The notes beneath the pieces are model-generated. The model was given only the letters and a program-made list of their open reading frames with translations, made no database searches and had not been told where the DNA came from. Made by a program: the position numbers and the translations under genes. From Acidobacteriota bacterium (GTDB taxonomy: Bacteria; Acidobacteriota; Blastocatellia; Pyrinomonadales; Pyrinomonadaceae), in assembly GCA_020201365.1 (NCBI GenBank), contig JAIVGV010000342.1, positions 1 through 16,026 on the forward strand: a DNA stretch of 16,026 bases, given 5' to 3'. Shown here in pieces: positions 7,264 to 13,078 of this stretch (its first letter is position 1; every line of letters begins with the position of its first letter).

Positions 7264-8037
7264 CTATCTTGACTCGCCCGCCGTCCGATCTTGACTGTAC
7301 GCAGACTCGCGCGCAAGTGTTCGCTGCCGCACGGCTTCGTAGAGCACGATGCCGGCGGCGACCGAGACGTTGAGCGAGGTGATGCGACCGCGCATCGGGA
7401 TGCGGACGAGCGCGTCGCAGCGTTCGCGCACGAGCCGTCGGAGTCCCGCGCCCTCGCCGCCCAAGAGGAGCGCGCAGGGCTGCGTCCAGTCCCAGTCCGT
7501 GTACTCGATGTTGGCGTCGGCGTCCGTGCCGACCGCCCAGATGTTGCGCTCTTTGAACTCTTCCACGAGCCGCGCCACGTTCGCCGCGCGCGCCACGGGC
7601 AGGTATTCGAGCGCGCCCGCCGCAGCCTTCGCCACCGTCTCCGTCAACCCGGCGGCGCGCCGCTCCGGCACGAACAGCGCGTCCACGCCCGCGCATTCGG
7701 CGGTGCGTATGATCGCGCCGAGGTTGCGCGGGTCTTCCACGCCGTCGAGCACGACCGCGAGCGGCGGCGCGTCCGTCCCGACGCGCGCGGCGAGCTGCTC
7801 GACAACCTCGTCCGCGTCTCGGTAAGCCGCTGCCGCGACGTTCGCGATCACACCTTGATGATTAGCGCCCGCCGCGACGCGCTGCAACTCCGCGCGCGGA
7901 GCCTGACGCACGGGCACGCCCGCCGCGCGAGCCAACTCGTACAACTCTTGCAGTCGCGACTCGTGCGCGCCCTCCGCCACCGTCACGCGCTCGACGCGGC
8001 GATTGCCCGCGCGCAACGCCTCGATCACCGGCAGCAC
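7264..8037 (-). CDS. rlmB: RlmB-type 23S rRNA 2'-O-methyltransferase (TrmH/SpoU family)
   Basis: The enzyme transfers a methyl group from S-adenosylmethionine to a ribose 2'-OH; E. coli RlmB acts on G2251 of 23S rRNA. The N-terminal substrate-binding part (1 to about 75) includes GANHQGVIA. The SPOUT knot motifs are clear: LDGVEDPRNLGAIIRT (97-112, N105, R111), LLGGEGAGL (191-199) and IPMRGRITSLNVSVAAGI (213-230). The best start in frame is a GTG at 8037-8035. The usual beginning of the family, LYGV(H)PVLEAL, is present as LYGVLPVIEAL, but its L, Y and G codons lie upstream of this GTG. No in-frame ATG, GTG or TTG occurs between it and the stop at 8197-8199. The start is therefore uncertain. 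It overlaps the end of the upstream gene by 13 bases. The last 20 or so residues (SAYSQDRTAGESR) are probably a free tail. Confidence 0.9.
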   Translation of the reverse strand: MLPVIEALRAGNRRVERVTVAEGAHESRLQELYELARAAGVPVRQAPRAELQRVAAGANHQGVIANVAAAAYRDADEVVEQLAARVGTDAPPLAVVLDGVEDPRNLGAIIRTAECAGVDALFVPERRAAGLTETVAKAAAGALEYLPVARAANVARLVEEFKERNIWAVGTDADANIEYTDWDWTQPCALLLGGEGAGLRRLVRERCDALVRIPMRGRITSLNVSVAAGIVLYEAVRQRTLARESAYSQDRTAGESR

Positions 8038-8779
8038 GCCGTACAGGTGCGGAGCGTGACCGCCTCCGTGCTGAAGCGGCCCGGTCGCGCGCGCCGCAAG
8101 CCGCCCGCCTCGCGGCGCTCGGTCGGCGACCAGGCGAAGCGCAAGAGGTGACGCACGCGGCTGTACGAATCGTCGAACACGGCGCGCGCCGCGCGCTCAC
8201 GCACGAGCCCGGCGAGGCGCGCGAAGTTCTCCGACGCGAGCAGGCTCTTGCCCGCGCCGAGGCAGGAGTAGTCGAAGCCGGCAGCTTGCAGACGCCAGCT
8301 CGCCGCCGAGTCATCTTCAAAAAAAATATCCAAGACGCCCTCGTCCTCCGACAGCTCGCGCGACTCGACGACCTCGCCCGCGCCGCGACGCGAGCGCTGC
8401 TCCTCCGCGCGAGCGGCAAGGGCACACCCGACGCGATCATCGCGCCGAACTGCTCCGGCTTGAGCCGCACGAGCGACGCGGCTTCGGCGACCGACGCGAG
8501 CGGCGGCGGCGCCGCGTCGCCGCCGCGCGGCGCGAGCACGACGTTGAAGCCGCGCTCCCACTCTTCGAGCGGCTTCAAAGCGGGTCGCCGCATGTCCTCG
8601 CCGCGCTCGGCGACGGGGAGCTGCGCGCCGCAGTAGAGACACTTGATGCGCGTCGGCGGGCTCTTCCGTCCGCAGCGCTCGCACGCGACCAGCTCGTCGC
8701 GCCGGAACGCGCGCGGATCGGACGCGCCCCTCGCCGCCTCGCCATCTTCCGCGAACCTGTCTTCCTCGCCGAACCCCAA
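8025..8779 (-). pseudogene. Zinc-ribbon protein gene with frame change near 8408
   Basis: Two protein-like segments lie in different frames. Segment 1 (8779 to about 8405) starts at TTG with GCGGGGA upstream and has about 125 residues: MGFGEED, a zinc ribbon with CERC and CLYC (about 33-50), GFNVVLAP, and VRLKPEQFGAMIASGVPLPLAR. Segment 2 (about 8411 to 8025) continues one frame over: GEVVESRELSEDEGVLDIFF, then FDYSCLGAGKSLLASENFARL, RVRHLLRFAW, GGLRRARPGRFSTEAVT and a short aberrant end (TCTACCR). The switch is equivalent to a -1 shift and no slippery sequence is visible. It may be a true frameshift, a deletion or an assembly error. It lies directly downstream of a TATAAT promoter and upstream of rlmB. 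The family is not identified and its function is unknown. Confidence 0.72.
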
Positions 8780-8819
8780 AAGTTTCCCCGCCTGTTGCGA
8801 AGTCGAAAGTCCGGCTCGG

Positions 8820-8848
8820 ATTATACGTTGCGCCCGCGCCTTTGTAAT
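8820..8848 (-). promoter_or_regulatory. Promoter of the minus-strand operon
   Basis: On the minus strand ATTACA (8848-8843) is followed after 17 bases by a perfect TATAAT (8825-8820). Transcription would begin near 8813, about 35 bases before the TTG start at 8779. It probably drives the zinc-ribbon gene, rlmB, both paralogs, aroDE and moeB/thiF. Confidence 0.7.
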
Positions 8849-8862
8849 CAAGTTTGCTCGGC

Positions 8863-8890
8863 TTGTCCGCGCGCGGCGCTGCGGTATAAT
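8863..8890 (+). promoter_or_regulatory. Promoter of the plus-strand lipoprotein gene
   Basis: TTGTCC (8863-8868), a 16-base spacer and a perfect TATAAT (8885-8890) lie 41 bases before the ATG at 8932. With the minus-strand promoter at 8820-8848 it forms a compact back-to-back divergent pair. Confidence 0.7.
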
Positions 8891-8931
8891 CCCGGCGAGG
8901 CTTCCCCCAAACTTCCGACGACGCGGACACG

Positions 8932-9981
8932 ATGCACGGCGCACGACGCGACAAGACGCGCACGCCCTCCCGACGACGCACGCAGATCGCGCGGCGACTC
9001 TGCGCGCTCGCGCTCGCGTCCGCCTTATCGGCGTGCGCCGCCGCGTCGCGCGGCCCCGACGCCGGGCGACCGCGCGCCAACGAGCCGCCCTACCCCGTCA
9101 CGCTCACGGCGGACAAGGATCGCACCGCGCGCGCTCTGAACGCCTGGGCGGCGCTCGCGCACGGCGGCGGTCTCGCGGCGGACGCGCCCGCGCCGGAGCT
9201 TCAGCCCATCACGGCGACGCCGCGCGCACTCCCCGCGGGCGCGTCCGGCGCGCTGCGACTCCCGCTCGTCGAGATCAAGAGCGGCAACAAGGAGAATCAG
9301 GACGAGGCGACGCGCGAGTCTTTGCGTCGCTTCATCACCTCGGCGCGCGATCTGCTCGGCGTCTCGCTCGATCAACTCTCGCTCACGGAGATCGCGAGCG
9401 ACGGCACGGCGCGCGTCGCGCGCTACCGGCAGAAGCCTTTCCCGTACCCGCTGCGCGGCGGCTACGGTCGCCTGGAGATACGCTTCGCGCCCGACCGCAC
9501 CGTGCTCGCGCTCTCAAGCACCGCCATCCCCGACACCGAGCGGCTCGCGCGCGCGCTCGTCGTCGCCGAGCAGCAACTCAAAATCACCGCCGATCAGGTC
9601 GCGCAGAAACTCGCCGGTCGCACGTTCACCGTCACGGCGAACGCGATCAGTGCGACGGGCACAGCTAACCCGACCGCGGCGACGAACACGAGCCAGAGCA
9701 ACGCGAACGCGGCGGGCGCGGCGAACCCGGCGGGCGCGCCAAACCCAAACCCTCCGACCGCGGGCGAGACGCGCACGGTCGCGGCGGGCGAGACGGTGAA
9801 CGTCCGGCAGATGGTCGTCTATCCGGTCGCGCGCGATCCGGGCACGCTCGAATTGCATCTCGCGTGGGAGGCGCAGGTCGGCGCGGCGGGCGACACGTTC
9901 GTCTATCTCGACGCCGTGACGGGCGAGATTCTCGCCGCCACGCACGAACAGCCGCCGCCCCAGTTGCGCGAGTCGCGCTGA
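8932..9981 (+). CDS. Lipoprotein with propeptide (FTP)/PepSY-like regions
   Basis: The protein has 349 residues. After a long basic N-terminus with arginine clusters (about residues 5-22) comes a hydrophobic stretch and the lipobox LSAC (C35), so it is predicted to be lipid-anchored. Residues about 110-235 (LPLVEIKSGNKENQDEATRE, GVSLDQLSLTEI, RYRQKPFPYPLRGGYGRLEI, VLALSSTAIPDTE) resemble the FTP propeptide of thermolysin-type peptidases. Residues about 236-278 are a low-complexity Ala/Asn/Thr/Pro linker. Residues about 283-336 end LHLAWEAQVG and TFVYLDAVTGEILAATHE, a PepSY-like strand and turn. No HExxH zinc-peptidase motif is present, so it would be a propeptide without its enzyme, perhaps an inhibitor or binding protein. 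No good ribosome site precedes the ATG. Domain assignment is by eye. Confidence 0.85.
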   Translation: MHGARRDKTRTPSRRRTQIARRLCALALASALSACAAASRGPDAGRPRANEPPYPVTLTADKDRTARALNAWAALAHGGGLAADAPAPELQPITATPRALPAGASGALRLPLVEIKSGNKENQDEATRESLRRFITSARDLLGVSLDQLSLTEIASDGTARVARYRQKPFPYPLRGGYGRLEIRFAPDRTVLALSSTAIPDTERLARALVVAEQQLKITADQVAQKLAGRTFTVTANAISATGTANPTAATNTSQSNANAAGAANPAGAPNPNPPTAGETRTVAAGETVNVRQMVVYPVARDPGTLELHLAWEAQVGAAGDTFVYLDAVTGEILAATHEQPPPQLRESR

Positions 9982-10023
9982 AGATTCGCCGCGCGCGTCT
10001 GGCTAAAACCTCGCCGCCGCGAC

Positions 10024-10053
10024 TTGACCAACGCGCGGCGCGCGGCGTAAATC
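10024..10053 (+). promoter_or_regulatory. Possible promoter of the NYN gene
   Basis: TTGACC (10024-10029) matches the -35 consensus at five of six positions. The best -10 candidate is TAAATC (10048-10053) after 18 bases, which is poor. The AT-rich downstream stretch contains AAGCTTTAAGCTT (about 10067-10079), an odd-length palindrome that could be an operator or chance. Confidence 0.3.
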
Positions 10054-10128
10054 TAGTAGCAATCCTCAAGCTTTAAGCTTTATGAGAGTTCAGACTTTAA
10101 AAATTCGGCTTACGGAGCAGGAGTTTCC

Positions 10129-10896
10129 ATGCAGCACTTTGATCCGACGAGTAACCTGTCTTGGCAGTTCGGTCACCGCGGTCGCGTCGCGGTCTTCATA
10201 GACGGCAACAACCTCTTCCACGCGGCGCGCTACCACAACATAGACATTGACTACAACAAGCTGCTGCGCGTCCTCCTGGGCGACGGGCGCTTGCTGCGCG
10301 CCTTCTTCTACACGGGCGTGGACGTCGGAGCCGAGCGCCAGCAGGGCTTCCTCCTCTGGATGCGCCGCAACGGCTTCCGCGTCATCCACAAGGAACTCAA
10401 GACCTTCTACGACGGCACGCGCAAGGCGAACCTCGACGTCGAGATCGCCGTGGACATGCTCTCGCTCGCCGGTCGCTACGACACCGCCGTGCTCGTCTCC
10501 GGCGACGAGGACTTCGTCTACGCCGTCAACGCCGTCGCCTACAAGGGCTGCCGGGTCGAGGTCGCGGGCTTCCGCTCGAACACCGCGCCGAAGCTCATCG
10601 ACGTGGCGGACTACTTCATAGACCTCGGCGAGATCGCCGACAAGGTGCGCAAAGAGACCTCCCACGCGCACCGCTACTACGACAACAACCACGCGCACGA
10701 CGACGCGCACGCCGAAGGCAACAACGCGGCGCGGCGCGGCGCGCCGCACGCGAACGGCGGCGAGCCGCGCCGCGAAGAGCCGCGCCCCGAAGCGCCCGCG
10801 CCGGGCGACAACGCGCCCCCCGCCCCGCTCGAAGACGAACAGCCCGTCCAAGTCGAAGCTCAGTCCGACTTCGTCCGCGTCACGGACGACCAGTAA
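10129..10896 (+). CDS. NYN-domain (LabA/DUF88 family) putative ribonuclease
   Basis: The protein has 255 residues. The NYN domain, a PIN-like metal-dependent RNase fold, spans about 18-172. Conserved acidic residues are visible: FIDGNNLF (D25, N27), NLDVEIAVDM (D103, D109) and VSGDEDFVYAV (D126, D128), followed by GCRVEVAGFRSNTAPKLIDVADYFIDL. These would bind a catalytic divalent metal. Residues about 178-255 form a hydrophilic tail, first rich in His, Asp and Asn (SHAHRYYDNNHAHDDAHAEG), then rich in Pro, Glu and Arg; it is probably disordered. AGGAG lies about 6 bases before the ATG. The natural target is unknown. It is followed by an inverted repeat and then the DUF2203 gene. Confidence 0.93.
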   Translation: MQHFDPTSNLSWQFGHRGRVAVFIDGNNLFHAARYHNIDIDYNKLLRVLLGDGRLLRAFFYTGVDVGAERQQGFLLWMRRNGFRVIHKELKTFYDGTRKANLDVEIAVDMLSLAGRYDTAVLVSGDEDFVYAVNAVAYKGCRVEVAGFRSNTAPKLIDVADYFIDLGEIADKVRKETSHAHRYYDNNHAHDDAHAEGNNAARRGAPHANGGEPRREEPRPEAPAPGDNAPPAPLEDEQPVQVEAQSDFVRVTDDQ

Positions 10897-10901
10897 CAGC
10901 C

Positions 10902-10977
10902 GTGACAAGCGGCGAGTGACAGGTGATAAGCAAACCGGATCGGTCTTGCTTGTCGCTCGTCACGGTTTACTTGTCAC
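10902..10977. repeat. Inverted repeat between NYN and DUF2203 genes (GTGACAA type)
   Basis: Outer arms GTGACAAG (10902-10909) and CTTGTCAC (10970-10977) pair perfectly. Inner arms 10915-10933 and 10946-10964 pair at 14 of 19 positions, and ACCG/CGGT (10934-10937, 10941-10944) closes the tip around GAT. The repeat starts 5 bases after the NYN stop and ends 10 bases before the DUF2203 ATG. It uses related GTGAC/GTGAT units about seven bases long. Confidence 0.8.
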
Positions 10978-10987
10978 TCGCGAAGCG

Positions 10988-11368
10988 ATGAAGCTTTTCA
11001 ACGTCGAGGAGGCGAACGCGCTGCTGCCGACCGTGCGGCGGATCTGCGCGCGGATCACGCGAGGGCACGCGCGCCTCGTCGCGCTGCAGGAAGCGGCGCG
11101 GTGCGCGGCTGAGGGCGCGGCGCAGACGGGCGGCGGCTTCATGCCTGAGGGCGCGGAGTACGTCACGGCGCTGATGCGCGTCGCCGAAGGCGCGGCGCAG
11201 CTCGAAAGCCTAGGCGTCCAACTCAAGGACTACGCGCGCGGGCTCGTGGACTTTCCCTCCCTGCGCGACGGGCGCGTCGTGCTCCTCTGCTGGGAGTTCG
11301 GCGAGGGCGACCGCCTCGAATGGTGGCACGACGTAGAGGCGGGCTTCGCCGGGCGGCAGCGGTTGTAG
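10988..11368 (+). CDS. DUF2203 family protein
   Basis: The 126-residue protein matches DUF2203 by its hallmarks: MKLFNVEEANALLPTVRRI at the N-terminus, QLESLGVQLKDYARGLVDFP (71-90), SLRDGRVVLLCWEFGEGD (91-108) and the end EWWHDVEAGFAGRQRL. The family is small, cytosolic and of unknown function. A longer reading from a GTG at 10916 would translate the inverted repeat and lacks family support, so the ATG at 10988 is preferred even though no Shine-Dalgarno sequence is visible. Residues 36-53 (Ala/Gly-rich, EAARCAAEGAAQTGGG) form a loop between helices. A 36-base palindrome follows the stop. Confidence 0.93.
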   Translation: MKLFNVEEANALLPTVRRICARITRGHARLVALQEAARCAAEGAAQTGGGFMPEGAEYVTALMRVAEGAAQLESLGVQLKDYARGLVDFPSLRDGRVVLLCWEFGEGDRLEWWHDVEAGFAGRQRL

Positions 11369-11385
11369 AGTGGGGGTAGGGGTTA

Positions 11386-11421
11386 GGGGCGGAGGAAGAA
11401 AAATTTTTCTTCCTCCGCCCC
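11386..11421. repeat. Perfect 36-base palindrome
   Basis: The left arm GGGGCGGAGGAAGAAAAA (11386-11403) is directly followed by its exact reverse complement TTTTTCTTCCTCCGCCCC (11404-11421), with no spacer. Purine and pyrimidine are fully separated except for the single C/G. It begins 17 bases after the DUF2203 stop. As RNA it would form a very stable hairpin, and a short U4 follows at 11428-11431. A terminator role is possible. Confidence 0.95.
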
Positions 11422-11490
11422 ATCCCCTTTTCCCGCCCCCCATCTTGTATTGCCCGCCCGACCAAACACAGCGCCTAGTAGCTTTTCTGG

Positions 11491-11520
11491 TTGACGAGTT
11501 AAAGTAACCTCTGATAGCAT
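11491..11520 (+). promoter_or_regulatory. Probable promoter of the RDD gene
   Basis: TTGACG (11491-11496), an 18-base spacer and TAGCAT (11515-11520) precede the RDD gene. The first element matches the consensus at five of six positions, the second at four of six. A leader of roughly 90 bases would follow, containing ACGGGC/GCCCGT arms (11537-11542, 11561-11566) that can enclose a smaller GGGT/ACCC hairpin. Confidence 0.45.
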
Positions 11521-11616
11521 CCGCCGCGACTCCGCAACGGGCTTGGGTTTACCCGGCAGCGCCCGTCTTCCCCGTCGAGCTTCTTTTTGAGACTGTTGAT
11601 GGAGCCTTCGACTGTC

Positions 11617-12879
11617 ATGCGGTGCGCGGCGTGCCACGCGGTTTACGAAAGCCCCGCCGTCGCCGATTGCCCGACCTGCCGAGCCCCGCTCGCCGCCGCG
11701 GACGACTCAAAGGGCGAGCCCGCCGAAGAGATTTTTATGAACACTTCGACACTCCCAGAGACGACGACCACGCCCGCGCCTCTCGCGGACGACTCGCCCG
11801 CCCCCGCGCAGACCTCCACGCTCATCGAGTTCCCCGGCGCGGGTCGGACGAACCGCCCGCAGTGGCGCAAGGAGCTGAGCGAGCGCGTGCGCGAGATTCA
11901 GCAGCGGCGCGCGCAGGAAGCGGCGCGCGAGGCTGAAGAGGCGGCGCGCCTGGACGGCTATCCGGTCGAGCAGATCGGAGGCGAGGCGAACGCGCCGCAG
12001 CTCGGTCTCGTCCCGCCGCCGCCCGAACCCGCCGAGCTGAACCCCATCGTCGCCAAGGCGCTCGAACGCATCGAGCGGGCGCGCCAGCAGCAGCAGCCGC
12101 CGCCGCCGCAGACGAGCGCGCCGCAGACGAACGCGCCGAGACAGTACGCGCGAGACGCCGCGGCTGCGGCGACCGTGCCCGCGCGCGAAGAGACTCAGGC
12201 GCGCGACGCCGCGGAGCCGCAGACCGGCGCGCCTCAAGAGATCGCGGCGGACGACCCCGGCGCAAAAACCGCGGAGGTCGCGCGCACGCCCAACCTCGTC
12301 ATCGTGCCCGCGCCGCAGGGTCCCGTCTCCGAGACCGACGCGCTCATCAAGGAGGCGCTCAGCAAGCCGAGACCGCGCCGCCACCTCGCCGAAGTCGCCG
12401 ACGACGCGCTGCTCGCGCGGCGCGAGGCGACGATGCTGCCCCCGGTCGTTGACGACTCTTTCGCCGCCGCGCGCCACGTCGCCTCGCCGGGTCGCCGCGT
12501 GGCGGGCGGCTTGATCGATCTCGTCGTCGTCGCCTTCATGTCTTCGCCCTTCGCCGCGATCATCGAGCTGACGAACGGCAACTGGCACGACCCGCGCGTC
12601 GCCGCCTCGATGGCTGGCGTCGTCGTCGTCGTCATGTTCCTCTACCTCACGGCGTCGGTCGCGCTCGGCGGTCGCACGTGGGGCATGGCTCTCGCGGGCT
12701 TGCGCGTCGCCGACGAGCGCAACGGGCTCATCCCGTCCGCGGGTCAGTGCGCGCGCCGCGCCCTCGTCCACATGCTCTCGCTCGCCGCGCTCGGCATCCC
12801 GCTGCTCGTCGCGCTCCTGCGCGAGCGGCGCGCCCCGCACGACCGACTCTCGCGCACGCTCGTCGTCCGCGCCGAGTAG
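11617..12879 (+). CDS. Zinc-ribbon RDD family membrane protein
   Basis: The protein has 420 residues from this start. Residues 1-24 are a zinc ribbon (MRCAAC, then DCPTCRAPL; cysteines 3, 6, 18 and 21). A long Ala/Pro/Gln/Glu-rich linker follows, with a charged helix at about 81-112 (PQWRKELSERVREIQQRRAQ). The RDD domain spans about 288-420: PGRRVAGGLIDLVVVAFM with its Arg and Asp, hydrophobic helices at about 297-316, 331-350 and 383-401, and RRAPHDRLSRTLVV at the end. RDD proteins are integral membrane proteins; some are linked to ion transport, but the substrate here is unknown. The ATG at 11617 starts cleanly at the zinc ribbon. An ATG at 11599 is an alternative. An internal ATG at 11737, preceded by GAAGAG, could give a form without the zinc ribbon. 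Confidence 0.9.
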   Translation: MRCAACHAVYESPAVADCPTCRAPLAAADDSKGEPAEEIFMNTSTLPETTTTPAPLADDSPAPAQTSTLIEFPGAGRTNRPQWRKELSERVREIQQRRAQEAAREAEEAARLDGYPVEQIGGEANAPQLGLVPPPPEPAELNPIVAKALERIERARQQQQPPPPQTSAPQTNAPRQYARDAAAAATVPAREETQARDAAEPQTGAPQEIAADDPGAKTAEVARTPNLVIVPAPQGPVSETDALIKEALSKPRPRRHLAEVADDALLARREATMLPPVVDDSFAAARHVASPGRRVAGGLIDLVVVAFMSSPFAAIIELTNGNWHDPRVAASMAGVVVVVMFLYLTASVALGGRTWGMALAGLRVADERNGLIPSAGQCARRALVHMLSLAALGIPLLVALLRERRAPHDRLSRTLVVRAE

Positions 12880-12914
12880 CGCGACCCGGACGGGCTACCC
12901 CGCAATTCTTTCCC

Positions 12915-12950
12915 GCCCCGCGCCTCGTGCGCGGGGCTTCTCATTTCTCG
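12915..12950 (+). terminator. Intrinsic terminator of the RDD gene
   Basis: GCCCCGCGC (12915-12923) and GCGCGGGGC (12929-12937) form a perfect 9-bp GC stem with a 5-base loop. The sequence TTCTCATTTCTC follows. It lies 35 bases after the RDD stop. Confidence 0.75.
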
Positions 12951-13041
12951 CCCGCCACCGTTAGTTTGCATCTCGTGGACTCGGTTAAACTTCATCCGCG
13001 CCGCGGACGACTGACGACGCGCGGGCGGCGAACGCCCGTCT

Positions 13042-13069
13042 TACTGACTGCCGATTACTGACTGCTGAC
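13042..13069. repeat. Tandem heptamers before rqcH (TACTGAC type)
   Basis: Four heptamers run in tandem: TACTGAC, TGCCGAT, TACTGAC, TGCTGAC. They can also be read as two 14-base units differing at two positions. They end 9 bases before the rqcH ATG. No inverted partner arm is seen upstream, so this would be a single-arm version of the 1048-1120 element. Confidence 0.75.
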
Positions 13070-13078
13070 GGCCGCCAA

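Noticed and set aside
8319..8326. Run of eight A (T8 on the coding strand) as the frameshift site of the zinc-ribbon gene
   Set aside because: Coding on both sides of the run is in the same frame (GVLDIFFEDDSA), so the shift lies elsewhere, near 8408.
10090..10908. 272-codon open frame opposite the NYN gene
   Set aside because: It is Val/Arg-rich and motif-free, whereas the plus frame has all NYN acidic residues.
10916..10987. N-terminal extension of the DUF2203 protein from a GTG
   Set aside because: The extension would translate the inverted repeat. The family starts at MKLFNVEEANALLP, so the ATG at 10988 is preferred.
11372..11391. Plus-strand G-quadruplex in GGGGG-TA-GGGG-TTA-GGGG
   Set aside because: Only three tracts of three or more G are present before pairs of G; the fourth is lacking. 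The minus-strand motif at 11418-11441 is the valid one.
11707..12840. 377-codon open frame opposite the RDD gene
   Set aside because: The protein is mostly Arg, Ala and Leu with no motif, while the plus strand encodes a zinc ribbon and a clear RDD domain.
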